From NCBI GenBank assembly GCA_902591565.1, contig CACJBC010000001.1, positions 1 through 34,716 of the forward strand: a stretch of 34,716 nucleotides of DNA, read 5' to 3'. Position numbers and translations under genes: made by a program. This document shows, piece by piece, positions 20,986 through 30,071 of the stretch; positions within the stretch are counted from its first letter, which is position 1; every line of letters begins with the position of its first letter. The DNA is from an uncultured SAR86 cluster bacterium (GTDB lineage Bacteria > Pseudomonadota > Gammaproteobacteria > Magnimaribacterales > D2472). The notes beneath the pieces are model-generated. The model made no database searches. It had not been told where the DNA came from and saw only the letters and a list, made by a program, of their open reading frames with translations.

Positions 20986-21394
20986 TTATTTCAATATTTA
21001 TCTTTTCTGAAAAAATAGGATTTTTATGAGGGATGTGTGCATAGTCTCCAACTAAAAGTTGAAGAGTATGTTTGCCAGGTTTTAAATTAATACTTGTTTC
21101 TGTCTGACCTTTTCCAAAATGAATATAATTCTCTGTGCTTGGTATGGGCCTTGATAAGTTTGGTAATTCAGCATTAATAACAAGATGATGATGTCCAGAA
21201 TTGCAACCAATAACACCAGCTGGCAATATATCAAAATTCTTAATTCCAAAAACTATCTTTACTTCAGAACTATTCGACACGTAGTTATCTTGTGGGCTTA
21301 TAAAATAGACACTAGCATTAGGCTCTGGAACGCATTCTTCTGCCTGCATGAAGGATATAAAAGATAAAAAGCCTGTAATAAAAATCTTATTCAT
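20972..21394 (-). CDS. DUF4399-domain exported protein
   Basis: 140-residue protein of unknown function. From the ATG at 21394 it has a short signal peptide (MNKIFITGFLSFISFMQA, cleavage likely before EECVPEP). The mature part carries DUF4399 hallmarks: YFISPQDNYV, KIVFGIKNFDILPAG, SGHHHLVIN and KGQTETSINLKPGKHTLQLLVGD, in parts. The fold is probably a small beta-sandwich, and the HHH cluster could bind metal (inference). A longer in-frame start at 21430 lies inside the flavin reductase gene and would spoil the signal peptide, so I chose 21394, which overlaps that gene's stop by 8 nt. Probably co-transcribed with it. Confidence 0.82.
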   Translation of the reverse strand: MNKIFITGFLSFISFMQAEECVPEPNASVYFISPQDNYVSNSSEVKIVFGIKNFDILPAGVIGCNSGHHHLVINAELPNLSRPIPSTENYIHFGKGQTETSINLKPGKHTLQLLVGDYAHIPHKNPIFSEKINIEIISSE

Positions 21395-21851
21395 AGGATC
21401 CATCAACATAAGTAAGAGTATTAATTGCATCTAAATTTTTAGATTCAACTACTTTTCCAATAACAATTGTGTGAGTGTGATATTCAATCAACTGATCAAC
21501 TTCACAGAAGATATTTGCTTGGGCGTCCTTTAAAAATGGAATGTCTGAAAGATCCCACTGATCGGATATAAATCTATTTTTTTCTTCTTCATAATTACTG
21601 CAGATATTTGAAAGTTCTTCATGAGTTTTGGTGAGAAGATTAATGCAATACTTAGTTCCGAGTTTTATTGAATCATGAATACCAGCAGTTTTATTTATAC
21701 AAACCAATATGCTTGGAGGATCTATTGAAACTGATGTAACAGATGAAACTGTAATCGCATGATATTCATTATTTTCACTTACACTCGACAAGATGCTTAC
21801 AGAGTAAACATAGCTTCTCATAGCTTTTCTAAAATTATCTTGAAGAGACAT
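21387..21851 (-). CDS. Flavin reductase-like domain protein (FMN-binding)
   Basis: 154-residue protein of the flavin_reduct family (HpaC/FRP-like), which binds FMN or FAD and often supplies reduced flavin to a partner monooxygenase. Visible motifs are the start DNFRKAMRSYVYSVSILS, the flavin-binding VTSVSIDPPSILVCINK, NLLTKTHEELSNI and the C-terminal HTHTIVIGKVVE. No monooxygenase is in the window, so the partner is unknown. A perfect TATAAT lies 6 nt before its ATG. It overlaps the DUF4399 gene by 8 nt and is divergent from rsmD. Confidence 0.85.
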   Translation of the reverse strand: MSLQDNFRKAMRSYVYSVSILSSVSENNEYHAITVSSVTSVSIDPPSILVCINKTAGIHDSIKLGTKYCINLLTKTHEELSNICSNYEEEKNRFISDQWDLSDIPFLKDAQANIFCEVDQLIEYHTHTIVIGKVVESKNLDAINTLTYVDGSYE

Positions 21852-21857
21852 GTTTGA

Positions 21858-21900
21858 ATTATACTTAGTTTAAATAGAAAAATATCTCGTTATTTATAAT
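21858..21900. promoter_or_regulatory. Divergent -10 boxes for the flavin reductase gene and rsmD
   Basis: Minus strand: a perfect TATAAT (21858-21863) followed by TCAAAC and then the flavin reductase ATG at 21851, spacing that predicts a leaderless transcript. Plus strand: a perfect TATAAT (21895-21900) 15 nt before the rsmD ATG at 21916, giving a leader of about 8 nt. Neither has a good -35 at 16-18 bp. The whole spacer is 64 bp. Confidence 0.5.
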
Positions 21901-21915
21901 TTTATCCAATAAAAA

Positions 21916-22476
21916 ATGAAGAATAGTTTAAGAATATCTGGAGGAAATCTTAGAGGCAAAAAAATACCATTTGAATTTAAAGATTCTCTTAGGCCTACTT
22001 CAAACAAACTTAAAGAAATTTTGTTTAATTGGGTTCAGTTCGAAATTCATGAGTGCATTTGCGTAGATTTATTTGCAGGCACTGGCTCACTTGGTATAGA
22101 GGCTCTTTCAAGAGGTTCTCCTAAAGTAATTTTTGTTGAGCTTAATAAGAAAAATTATTCCCTATTATTAGCAAACTTAAAAAGTTTGGGCATAAGAGAT
22201 AAGTGTAAAATTTTTTTCAAAGATGCATTTTCTTGGCTTAAAAATTATGATCTTTCGGAAGTTGATCTAATTTTTTTAGATCCTCCCTTTAACAAGGATT
22301 TCGAAGCCAAGATTCTTAATCAATTGTTTAAAAAGAAAGATTTAAAGCCATCCTGCAAAATCTATCTTGAATATAGCAAGTATAATGATATTGAAATACC
22401 AAAAGGATTTATTGTTCTCAAAGAAAAAGAAGTTGGAGATGTTAAAGCACTGCTCTTAGTAAAAGATGAAAATTAG
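21916..22476 (+). CDS. rsmD: 16S rRNA (guanine(966)-N2)-methyltransferase RsmD
   Basis: SAM-dependent methyltransferase modifying G966 of 16S rRNA in the assembled 30S head. The product is 186 residues. It begins with the family block LRISGGNLRGKKI and RPTSNKLKEILFNW. SAM motif I DLFAGTGSLGIEALSRG starts at residue 51, and the catalytic DPPF motif is at residues 122-125. It overlaps hemC by 11 nt, so it leads an rsmD-hemC-hemD unit. Its usual neighbour ftsY is not in this window. Confidence 0.95.
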   Translation: MKNSLRISGGNLRGKKIPFEFKDSLRPTSNKLKEILFNWVQFEIHECICVDLFAGTGSLGIEALSRGSPKVIFVELNKKNYSLLLANLKSLGIRDKCKIFFKDAFSWLKNYDLSEVDLIFLDPPFNKDFEAKILNQLFKKKDLKPSCKIYLEYSKYNDIEIPKGFIVLKEKEVGDVKALLLVKDEN

Positions 22477-23371
22477 AATAGCGACAAGAAAATCAGAATT
22501 AGCATTATTTCAAGCAAATTTGGTTGCTAAAAAATTAATTGAACAAAATAACGGTCTAAAGGTTGAACTAGTTCCAATGTCTTCAGATGGAGATGAAACA
22601 GACGCACCACTTCATCAAATTGGTGGTAAAGGTCTTTTTATAAATACTCTTGAATCTTCCCTTCTTAAAGACAAAGCTGATATAGCAGTTCATAGTTTAA
22701 AAGATGTTCCAGCAAATCTTGATAAAAGCTTTTGTATTGCAGCTGTTCTTGAAAGGGCTTCTGCTGGCGACATGCTACTTACTAATAATGGCTGTTCAAT
22801 CAAAGATCTTGCTATAAATTCTACAATAGCAACTTCCAGTCCCAGAAGGTACGCTCAAATCAAAAATTTATATCCTGAAATTAAAATTGTTCCTATTAGA
22901 GGAAATATAGCAACGAGAATTAGCAAGCTGAATCATGAAAATATTGATGGTTTAGTGGTTGCCAAGGCTGCACTAGAAAGACTAAACATAAGTAATGATA
23001 ATTGCTATGAATTTTCTTTTGGAGAAATGTTACCTGCAGCCTCACAAGGTTATATAGGTGTGGAATGTTTAATATCAAATGAGAAAATTTTAGATATTTT
23101 AAAAACAATCAATTCACCAAAAGATCTAATTCTTGCTGAAGCAGAGAGAGATTTTGTTCTAAAATTAAATGGCTCATGCTTATCACCAATTGCAATATAT
23201 TGCAGACAGAATTCAGACAAAGTGTTAATTTCTGCAAGAGTATTATCTCAAAATGGAGACAAGCAAATATATAAAGAGATTAGCAGCTCATTTGAGTCCA
23301 TACAAAAAGATATTGATGATTTGTCTCAAAAATTCATATCTTTAGGTGCTAATAAATTAATTCTTACCTAA
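22466..23371 (+). CDS. hemC: Porphobilinogen deaminase (hydroxymethylbilane synthase)
   Basis: Polymerises four porphobilinogen molecules into hydroxymethylbilane in haem synthesis. The 301-residue product starts KIRIATRKSELALFQA. The catalytic aspartate is D80 in HSLKDVPA, the dipyrromethane-binding cysteine is C238 in LNGSCLSPIAIY, and ATSSPRRYAQI and PIRGNIATRISKL are the usual substrate-binding blocks. It overlaps rsmD upstream, and its stop shares one base with the hemD start (TAATG), so hemC and hemD are probably translationally coupled. Confidence 0.97.
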   Translation: MKIRIATRKSELALFQANLVAKKLIEQNNGLKVELVPMSSDGDETDAPLHQIGGKGLFINTLESSLLKDKADIAVHSLKDVPANLDKSFCIAAVLERASAGDMLLTNNGCSIKDLAINSTIATSSPRRYAQIKNLYPEIKIVPIRGNIATRISKLNHENIDGLVVAKAALERLNISNDNCYEFSFGEMLPAASQGYIGVECLISNEKILDILKTINSPKDLILAEAERDFVLKLNGSCLSPIAIYCRQNSDKVLISARVLSQNGDKQIYKEISSSFESIQKDIDDLSQKFISLGANKLILT

Positions 23372-24093
23372 TGATAATTAATACTAGGCCAAAAGCAGTA
23401 TCAAAAAAAATTATTGAACTATGTGTGCAACAGAAAGTTGAATGCAGGCACGTTCATATGTCTAAAATTGAATTGTTATCTGGCACAAAAAAACAACAGA
23501 TACATCAAGAGGTAATAAAAAGTATTCATACATTTTCTAATATAATTTTTACTAGCCAAGCCTCAGCAAAATTTGGTTCTGAGTTGTTTAATAAAAATCC
23601 TAAGATGCTCAATTCAAAACAAAATTTTTTTTCTGTAGGAGATGCTACTAAAAAAATATTGATTGATAATGGATTTAAATCGATAACACCAAGCGATAAA
23701 TCATCTCAAGGCATTATTGACCTAATTAAAGAAAAATTTCCAGGGAAAAATTTAATTTTTTGTGGAGAGAATTCAAATATGAATTTGCAAAATGCTTTTG
23801 AAGACAATATGAACGAAGTTGTATGTTATAAATTAATATTCGACATAAATGAACTTCAGGATGTGCCAAAAAGCTCTGCGGCAATACTCATATATAATTT
23901 TTTAACATTTGAATTTATTTATAAAAACCTTGTGGGGAATATAATAGAAAATAAATCATTTGTACTTGCATCTGAAAGGATTAAATCAGAAGTTTTAAAA
24001 TTAGTTGAAGATACAGAAATTCTCAATAAGATTTATGTTTCAAAGTCTTATATGGATGAAGATATGTTAGAAAAAGCTAAAGAAATTATTTAG
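23371..24093 (+). CDS. hemD: Uroporphyrinogen-III synthase
   Basis: Cyclises hydroxymethylbilane to uroporphyrinogen III with inversion of ring D. This family is poorly conserved. Here the 240-residue length, the opening [17 protein letters not shown], the [12 protein letters not shown] block, [16 protein letters not shown] and the position directly after hemC carry the call. hemX/hemY, which often follow in gammaproteobacteria, are absent; the convergent rho gene overlaps its last 8 nt instead. Confidence 0.9.
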   Translation: MIINTRPKAVSKKIIELCVQQKVECRHVHMSKIELLSGTKKQQIHQEVIKSIHTFSNIIFTSQASAKFGSELFNKNPKMLNSKQNFFSVGDATKKILIDNGFKSITPSDKSSQGIIDLIKEKFPGKNLIFCGENSNMNLQNAFEDNMNEVVCYKLIFDINELQDVPKSSAAILIYNFLTFEFIYKNLVGNIIENKSFVLASERIKSEVLKLVEDTEILNKIYVSKSYMDEDMLEKAKEII

Positions 24094-25363
24094 ATTTTTT
24101 CCCATTTCCAGCTTTCATCGAAGTGAAAAACTCGTCGTTTGTTTTATGTGACTTAAGCCTGTCAATTAAGAACTGTATTGATTGTGCATCTTCCATTTCA
24201 TCAAGAATTTTTCTAAGAACCCACATTCTTTGGAGTTCGTCCTCAGAAGTTAACAGGTCCTCTCTTCGAGTGCCCGATCTTCTGATATTAATTGCTGGAA
24301 AGATACGTTTTTCTGCAATTTTTCTTTCCAAATGAATCTCCATATTACCTGTGCCTTTAAATTCTTCGTAAATAACTTCATCCATTTTAGATCCAGTTTC
24401 AACTAAGGCAGTTGCTAAAATAGTTAGGCTACCTCCCTCTTCTAGATTTCTTGCTGCTCCAAAGAATCTTTTTGGTCTTTCTAGAGCATTTGAATCAACA
24501 CCCCCGCTTAGTATTTTTCCAGATGCTGGTTGAACTGAGTTATATGCTCTTCCAAGTCTGGTAATTGAGTCCAACAAAATGACAACATCTTTTTTATGTT
24601 CAACTAGCCTTTTAGCTTTCTCAATAACCATGTTTGCTACTTGAACATGTCTGCTTGGGTGCTCGTCAAATGTACTTGCAACAACTTCTCCTTTAACAGT
24701 TCTTGACATCTCTGTAACCTCTTCTGGTCTCTCATCGATAAGCAATACTATTAATTCAACTTCTGGATTATTGCTTTTAATGGAATGAGCTATGCTCTGA
24801 AGCATTAGTGTCTTACCAGCTTTAGGTGGAGAAACGATTAATCCACGCTGACCTTTTCCGATTGGTGCTATTAGGTCAATAATTCGTGATGAAAGATCTT
24901 CATTAGAGCCGCTTCCCTGTTCAAGAATTAATCTTTCATTGGGGAAAAGAGGTGTTAAATTTTCAAATAAAATCTTATTTTTGGTATTTTTAGGCTCTTC
25001 ACCATTGATAGTATCTACTTGAATTAAAGCAAAGTATCTCTCTTTATCTTTTGGTGTTCTGATTTTACCAGCAATAGAATCTCCTTTTCTAAGACCAAAT
25101 TTTCTTATCTGACTTGGAGAAACGTATATATCATCTTCACCTGCACAATATGAACCCTCTGGAGAGCGAAGAAAACCAAACCCATCGTTAAGTATCTCTA
25201 AAACTCCACCACCATAAATATCAATACCTTCAGAAGCTTTATGTTTGAATATTCTAAAAATTATTTCTTGTTTTTTAAGCCTGCCAACATCTTCAAGACC
25301 AAGCTCGGTTGCTATATCAACCAATTCGTTAATTGGTTTAACTTTTATTTCAGTGAGATTCAT
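24086..25363 (-). CDS. rho: Transcription termination factor Rho
   Basis: Hexameric RNA-dependent ATPase that ends transcription. The 425-residue product has an N-terminal Rho_N helix bundle (about 1-45), a cold-shock-like RNA-binding domain ([17 protein letters not shown]), the P-loop [15 protein letters not shown] (171-185), [13 protein letters not shown] and the R-loop/Q-loop region [20 protein letters not shown]. There is no long insertion in the N-terminal domain. Three convergent gene pairs here overlap with no visible hairpin, so Rho may be the main terminator locally (inference). It lies downstream of trxA, as in E. coli, with its own promoter candidate and a 115-nt spacer. Confidence 0.98.
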   Translation of the reverse strand: MNLTEIKVKPINELVDIATELGLEDVGRLKKQEIIFRIFKHKASEGIDIYGGGVLEILNDGFGFLRSPEGSYCAGEDDIYVSPSQIRKFGLRKGDSIAGKIRTPKDKERYFALIQVDTINGEEPKNTKNKILFENLTPLFPNERLILEQGSGSNEDLSSRIIDLIAPIGKGQRGLIVSPPKAGKTLMLQSIAHSIKSNNPEVELIVLLIDERPEEVTEMSRTVKGEVVASTFDEHPSRHVQVANMVIEKAKRLVEHKKDVVILLDSITRLGRAYNSVQPASGKILSGGVDSNALERPKRFFGAARNLEEGGSLTILATALVETGSKMDEVIYEEFKGTGNMEIHLERKIAEKRIFPAINIRRSGTRREDLLTSEDELQRMWVLRKILDEMEDAQSIQFLIDRLKSHKTNDEFFTSMKAGNGKKSK

Positions 25364-25478
25364 ATAAATTTTTCCGTTTTTATATTTATTTAAAAGAGGA
25401 TTTAATAAGGTGATGATCTAAGATCGTGATGCGAAGATGATAATTGTTTTTAACTAAAGATGCAAAATTAATCTTTAA
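25364..25478 (-). promoter_or_regulatory. rho promoter and leader
   Basis: In the trxA-rho spacer the minus strand carries TTGCAT (25460-25465), a 17-bp spacer, and TATCAT (25437-25442). The predicted start lies about 65-70 nt before the rho ATG, much longer than other leaders in this window. The leader holds a small palindrome GATCTAAGATC. In E. coli rho is autoregulated by termination in its leader; a similar role here is inference. Confidence 0.5.
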
Positions 25479-25805
25479 TTAAACAACAGTACTTATAAAC
25501 TCCTCTAATTGTTGTTTACTTAAAGCCCCTATTTCAACTCCTGCAGGCTCTCCGTCTTTAAATATTATTAATGATGGAATTGATCTAATTCCATATTTTG
25601 CTGCTAACTCCCTATTTGAGTCAACATCCATTTTACAAACTTTGATTTTATCTTTATTTTCTTCTGCTATTTCTTCTACGGTTGGAGATAGTTGTTTACA
25701 TGGCCCACACCATTCAGCCCAAAAGTCCACAAGCACCGGCACATCAGAATTTAAAACATCATTATTAAAATTTTCTTCATCATATAATTCTATAACACTA
25801 CTCAT
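25479..25805 (-). CDS. trxA: Thioredoxin 1
   Basis: Small cytoplasmic dithiol reductase for ribonucleotide reductase and other targets. The 108-residue product has the classical active site FWAEWCGPCKQLSP, with the WCGPC motif at residues 32-36, plus the cis-proline loop GIRSIPSLIIF. The length equals that of E. coli TrxA. The ATG at 25805 has a strong AAGGAG at 25817-25822 (11-nt spacing), inside the end of hemB, which it overlaps by 4 nt. rho follows downstream. Confidence 0.97.
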   Translation of the reverse strand: MSSVIELYDEENFNNDVLNSDVPVLVDFWAEWCGPCKQLSPTVEEIAEENKDKIKVCKMDVDSNRELAAKYGIRSIPSLIIFKDGEPAGVEIGALSKQQLEEFISTVV

Positions 25806-26800
25806 TTTGATGTTATCTCCTTGGAAATTTCTTTAGCTGCATACGTAAGAATTGCGTCTGCACCAGCTCTTTTAAAGCTTACGAGAGATTCTAACATAAC
25901 ATTCTCGTCTAGCCACCCTTTATTAATAGCAAGTTTTAACATGCTGTATTCCCCACTAACTTGATATGCAAAAGTAGGAACTTTAAATGTATCTTTAACC
26001 AATGAAATTATATCAAGATAAGGCATTCCAGGTTTAATCATCACAATATCTGCACCCTCGCTTATATCCATTGCAACTTCATGAATAGCTTCGTTCTTGT
26101 TATGAAATGACATTTGATAGGAAGACTTAGATGCTCCTGCAAGATTGCCAGCTGAGTTTACAGCATCTCTAAAGGGACCATAAAATTTTGAGTTATATTT
26201 AGCAGCATAAGACAAAAGAATTGTATTTTTATAGTTGGCTTCTTCTAATGCTTTTCTTATAATTCCAATTCTGCCGTCCATCATATCTGAAGGTGCAATA
26301 ATATCAGCACCCGATTCAGCCAATAAAAGTGATTGAGATTTTAATACATCAAGTGTTAAATCATTATCGACGTAATTATCTTTGATAATTCCATCATGAC
26401 CATGATTTGTATAAGGATCTAATGCAACATCTGCAATAATAATAATTTCTGGAAACCTTTTTTTTATAGATTGAATTGATTTGCAAATTAGATTTGATTT
26501 ATTCAGTGCCTCTTTACCAAGATCATCTTTCTTACTTTCTTCAATTACAGGAAATAAGGCAATAGAGTTAATACCGCTATTTAATAAATCCTCAACTTCA
26601 TTAAGAACGCTATCTGCACTGAATCTTGATATGTTGGGCATAGAGTCAATCGGCTCTGTGCCTTCAAGATTTTCTTTAATAAATAATGGCTGAATTAAAT
26701 CATTAGAGGACAAACTTGTTTCAGAAACTAACTTAATTAAATTATCACTTACCCTAAGACGCCTAAGTCTAGAATCTGGAAAATTTCTTTTTACATTCAT
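25802..26800 (-). CDS. hemB: Delta-aminolevulinic acid dehydratase (porphobilinogen synthase)
   Basis: Condenses two 5-aminolevulinate molecules to porphobilinogen, feeding HemC encoded 2.4 kb away. The product is 332 residues. Schiff-base lysines are K201 in LSYAAKYNS and K256 in VMIKPGMPYLD. The metal-site region reads ADVALDPYTNHGHDG with aspartates where zinc enzymes have cysteines, so this is the Mg-type active site, as in Pseudomonas. It overlaps trxA by 4 nt and starts 5 nt after ilvD, so it belongs to a long minus-strand transcription unit. Confidence 0.97.
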   Translation of the reverse strand: MNVKRNFPDSRLRRLRVSDNLIKLVSETSLSSNDLIQPLFIKENLEGTEPIDSMPNISRFSADSVLNEVEDLLNSGINSIALFPVIEESKKDDLGKEALNKSNLICKSIQSIKKRFPEIIIIADVALDPYTNHGHDGIIKDNYVDNDLTLDVLKSQSLLLAESGADIIAPSDMMDGRIGIIRKALEEANYKNTILLSYAAKYNSKFYGPFRDAVNSAGNLAGASKSSYQMSFHNKNEAIHEVAMDISEGADIVMIKPGMPYLDIISLVKDTFKVPTFAYQVSGEYSMLKLAINKGWLDENVMLESLVSFKRAGADAILTYAAKEISKEITSK

Positions 26801-26805
26801 AGTTT

Positions 26806-28467
26806 TTAATCTGTAATTGCCCCAAGGCTTGCAGATTTTACACTTTTAGCAAATTTTGACAAAACTCCTTTTTGAGGAGGAGTTTTTGGATTTATCCAAT
26901 TTGCTAATCTTTTTTCAATTTCTTCTGATGATACTTTGAGTGTTAGTTCATCTTTCTCAGCATCAATTAGAATAGTATCTCCATCTTCAACAATAGCAAT
27001 AACGCCACCATCTGCAGCTTCAGGAGTAATATGCCCGACTACAAAACCGTGTGTACCACCTGAAAACCTTCCATCTGTAATAAATCCTACTTTATCTCCT
27101 AAGCCTTGGCCCATAATTGCAGATGTTGGTTTCAACATTTCACGCATTCCAGGACCTCCCTTTGGTCCTTCATATCTAATAACCACCACATCACCAGCTT
27201 TAATAGATTTATTTAATATAGCTTCTACACCTTCTTCTTCAGAATTGAAAACTCTGGCTTTTCCTTCAAAAGAAGTTCCCTCTTTTCCTGTTATTTTTGC
27301 CACAGCACCCTCTGATGCAAGATTGCCATAAAGTATTCTAAGATGACTTGTTGACTTAATTGGGTTTTCGAAGCTTCTTATAATATTTTGATTATCTTCA
27401 TAAGGTGAAACATTAGACAAATTTTCAGCAAGAGTGTTCCCAGTAACCGTTAAACATTCTCCATGAAGCAAACCCTTATCAAGTAATGTTTTCATTAAGG
27501 GTTGTATGCCTCCATTAGCGTTTAACTCTGACATATAATGAGAGCCGAAAGGTTTTAAATCTGCCATAACGGGTGTCTTTTTACCAATTCTTGTAAAGTC
27601 ATCTAAATCTAGTTTAACTCCGATAGCATGAGCCATTGCTAACATATGCAGAACTGCATTTGTGGAACCCCCAAGTGATATAACCACAGTAATTGCATTT
27701 TCAAATGCTTCCTTAGTCATTATGTCAGAAGGTTTTATATCTTTATCAAGAAGGTTCATAATTGCCTGACCTGAATCAATACAATCTTTTTGCTTATCTT
27801 CAGAAGTTGCATCTTGACTGCTGCTACCAGGCAAACTCATTCCTAGGGCTTCAATTGCAGATGCCATTGTATTCGCTGTATACATACCGCCACATGAACC
27901 TGGACCTTTGACTGAAATTTTCTCAACGTGGATTAACTCAGATTCTTCCAATTCACCTTTTGAAAATTCTCCAGTCTTCTCGCAGACAGTAACATAGTCA
28001 GTATTTTCAGAACTCGGTTTTATTGAACCTCCATATATAAATATAGAAGGTCTATTAAGCCTTGCTAAACCAATAATACAGCCAGGCATATTTTTATCAC
28101 ATCCACCTATAGCAATGACACCGTCATAGCCTAAACATCCAACAACAGTTTCAATTGAATCAGCTATAACTTCTCTTGAAACTAGGGAATATTTCATTCC
28201 TTGAGTTCCCATAGATATTCCATCTGAGACGGTAATTGTATTAAATAGAACTCCCTTACCACCTGAGCCATCAATAGAATGCTCAACTACATCAGCTAAT
28301 TGATTTATATGCATGTTGCACGGAGTGACTTTTGCACCAGTTGACGCTATGCCCACAAATGGTTTTTTAAAATCCTCAGACGTAAACCCAACACCTCTTA
28401 ACATAGATCTTGAGGCAGCTTGATTTGGACCATCTACAAGATTTTTTGAAAATTTTCTATTTGTCAT
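26806..28467 (-). CDS. ilvD: Dihydroxy-acid dehydratase
   Basis: Fe-S dehydratase that converts dihydroxy acids to the 2-keto acids of isoleucine and valine, completing the pathway begun by ilvBNC. The 553-residue product has the three cluster cysteines C50 (VTPCNMH), C123 (GGCDKNMPG) and C192 ([14 protein letters not shown]), K124 next to the second, and the C-terminal [16 protein letters not shown]. It is shorter than E. coli IlvD (616), the size seen in the subgroup reported to use a 2Fe-2S cluster. It starts 5 nt after the ABC ATPase gene and is 5 nt before hemB. Confidence 0.96.
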   Translation of the reverse strand: MTNRKFSKNLVDGPNQAASRSMLRGVGFTSEDFKKPFVGIASTGAKVTPCNMHINQLADVVEHSIDGSGGKGVLFNTITVSDGISMGTQGMKYSLVSREVIADSIETVVGCLGYDGVIAIGGCDKNMPGCIIGLARLNRPSIFIYGGSIKPSSENTDYVTVCEKTGEFSKGELEESELIHVEKISVKGPGSCGGMYTANTMASAIEALGMSLPGSSSQDATSEDKQKDCIDSGQAIMNLLDKDIKPSDIMTKEAFENAITVVISLGGSTNAVLHMLAMAHAIGVKLDLDDFTRIGKKTPVMADLKPFGSHYMSELNANGGIQPLMKTLLDKGLLHGECLTVTGNTLAENLSNVSPYEDNQNIIRSFENPIKSTSHLRILYGNLASEGAVAKITGKEGTSFEGKARVFNSEEEGVEAILNKSIKAGDVVVIRYEGPKGGPGMREMLKPTSAIMGQGLGDKVGFITDGRFSGGTHGFVVGHITPEAADGGVIAIVEDGDTILIDAEKDELTLKVSSEEIEKRLANWINPKTPPQKGVLSKFAKSVKSASLGAITD

Positions 28468-28472
28468 AATTG

Positions 28473-30071
28473 TTATTCAGATGCATACCTTAAAGCAGCT
28501 GTTAATAGTTTTTTAGTATATTCTTCTTTTGGTTCATCAAAAACTTCCTCTGAAATTCCAGACTCAACAATTTCACCATTTTTCATTACGAAAATATAAT
28601 CCGACATTGATCTTATAACCTTTAAATCATGACTGATAAAAAGATAGGTCAAGCCATATTCATCTTGAATACTCTTAAGAAGATTAATTACTTGTATCTG
28701 TATTGATCTATCTAACGCGGAAGTAGGCTCATCCAAAATCATAAATGAAGGATTCATTATCAATGACCTTGCAATAGCAATTCTTTGTCTTTGTCCTCCT
28801 GAAAACTCATGCGGATACTTATTTTTTGCGTTAATTTCAATTCCTACATCTGAGAGAACCTTATCTATTTTAAATTCTTTTTCTTTTTTTGACAGTTTAA
28901 AATGCACTCCTAGGCCTTCTCCTACAATTTCTCCAATTGTCATTCTTGGTGAAAGTGAACCATAAGGATCTTGAAAGACTATTTGTATGTCTTTTTTTAA
29001 CTCTTTGTTATTTTTATAAGAATTGGAATCTATGTTCTTGTTTTTAAAGAATACATTTCCTTCATAAGCAATCAATCGGGCTATTGCTTTACCAAGAGTT
29101 GACTTTCCAGATCCAGACTCACCCACCAATCCAATGGTAGTATTTTCAAATATTTTGAATGAAACATCTTTTACAGCGTGGAAGGTATTTTTTTTAAAAA
29201 TATTTGCAGATGGGATGTTATAGAAAACATTTAAATTATCTACTTCAATTATCGGATTATTATTTAATGTCCTTGTTTCTTTGGGCTTCGGTTCAGCGTC
29301 TAAAAGTCTTTTTGTGTAATCATGGCTTGGATTATTGAAAACATCTGACGTTACCCCTTGTTCAACAATAACCCCATCTTTCATTACACATACGTTATCT
29401 GAAAACTGCTGAACTAAGCCAAGATCATGAGTTATAAATAAAATTGACATGCCTAGTTCATTTTTTATTTTAGACATCAAATCTAAAATTTGAGCTTGAA
29501 TAGTTACGTCTAATGCAGTGGTAGGCTCGTCTGCTATTAGTAATTGAGGTTTATTGACCAGCGCCATTGCAATCATAACCCTTTGTCTCTGACCTCCAGA
29601 TAATTCATGAGGATATGCATAAAATCTTCTTTCAACATCATCAATTTCTACAAGTTCAAGTAGTTTTTTAGCTTCATCAATGGCTTCTTTTTTAGTGGTA
29701 TTAGTGTGAAGTATTATTGACTCTGTTATTTGATTACCAACTCTATGATATGGGTTTAATGATGTCATCGGCTCCTGGAAAACCATTGAGACAATGTTAC
29801 CCCTTATGTTTAGTAACTTATCATTAGGAGCATCAATTATTTCATCACCCTTAAATTTTATTGATGAGGTTTGTGAATATGATGCCTGTGGTCTCGGTAG
29901 TAATTGAAGAATAGACATAGCTGTAACAGATTTTCCTGACCCTGACTCGCCAACAAGTGCCATAGTCTTATTGTTTTCTATATTAAAACTTATATCATCT
30001 ACTGCTTTAAAACTCCCATCCCTCGTAGCAAAATTTATACTTAAGTTGCTAATTTCTAATATATTACTCAT
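28473..30071 (-). CDS. Peptide-type ABC transporter, fused double ATPase (YejF/GsiA-like)
   Basis: 532-residue protein with two complete oligopeptide-type ABC domains in tandem, like YejF (529 residues). Domain 1 has Walker A GESGSGKS (41-48), signature LSGGQRQR (157-164) and Walker B LLIADEP (178-183). Domain 2 has Walker A GESGSGKS (317-324), signature FSGGQRQR (423-430) and MILDEPTSALD. Both have the DPP/OPP C-terminal tail PSHDYTKRLL or KEEYTKKLL. The permeases and binding protein it should work with are absent from this window, so substrate is unknown. It overlaps the upstream hydrolase gene by 4 nt and precedes ilvD by 5 nt. Confidence 0.93.
   Translation of the reverse strand: MSNILEISNLSINFATRDGSFKAVDDISFNIENNKTMALVGESGSGKSVTAMSILQLLPRPQASYSQTSSIKFKGDEIIDAPNDKLLNIRGNIVSMVFQEPMTSLNPYHRVGNQITESIILHTNTTKKEAIDEAKKLLELVEIDDVERRFYAYPHELSGGQRQRVMIAMALVNKPQLLIADEPTTALDVTIQAQILDLMSKIKNELGMSILFITHDLGLVQQFSDNVCVMKDGVIVEQGVTSDVFNNPSHDYTKRLLDAEPKPKETRTLNNNPIIEVDNLNVFYNIPSANIFKKNTFHAVKDVSFKIFENTTIGLVGESGSGKSTLGKAIARLIAYEGNVFFKNKNIDSNSYKNNKELKKDIQIVFQDPYGSLSPRMTIGEIVGEGLGVHFKLSKKEKEFKIDKVLSDVGIEINAKNKYPHEFSGGQRQRIAIARSLIMNPSFMILDEPTSALDRSIQIQVINLLKSIQDEYGLTYLFISHDLKVIRSMSDYIFVMKNGEIVESGISEEVFDEPKEEYTKKLLTAALRYASE

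Noticed and set aside
26936-27331. 131-codon plus-strand frame opposite ilvD
   Set aside because: The longest antisense frame in the window, but its serine/proline-rich composition is the mirror of ilvD codons, and it has no RBS or family resemblance.
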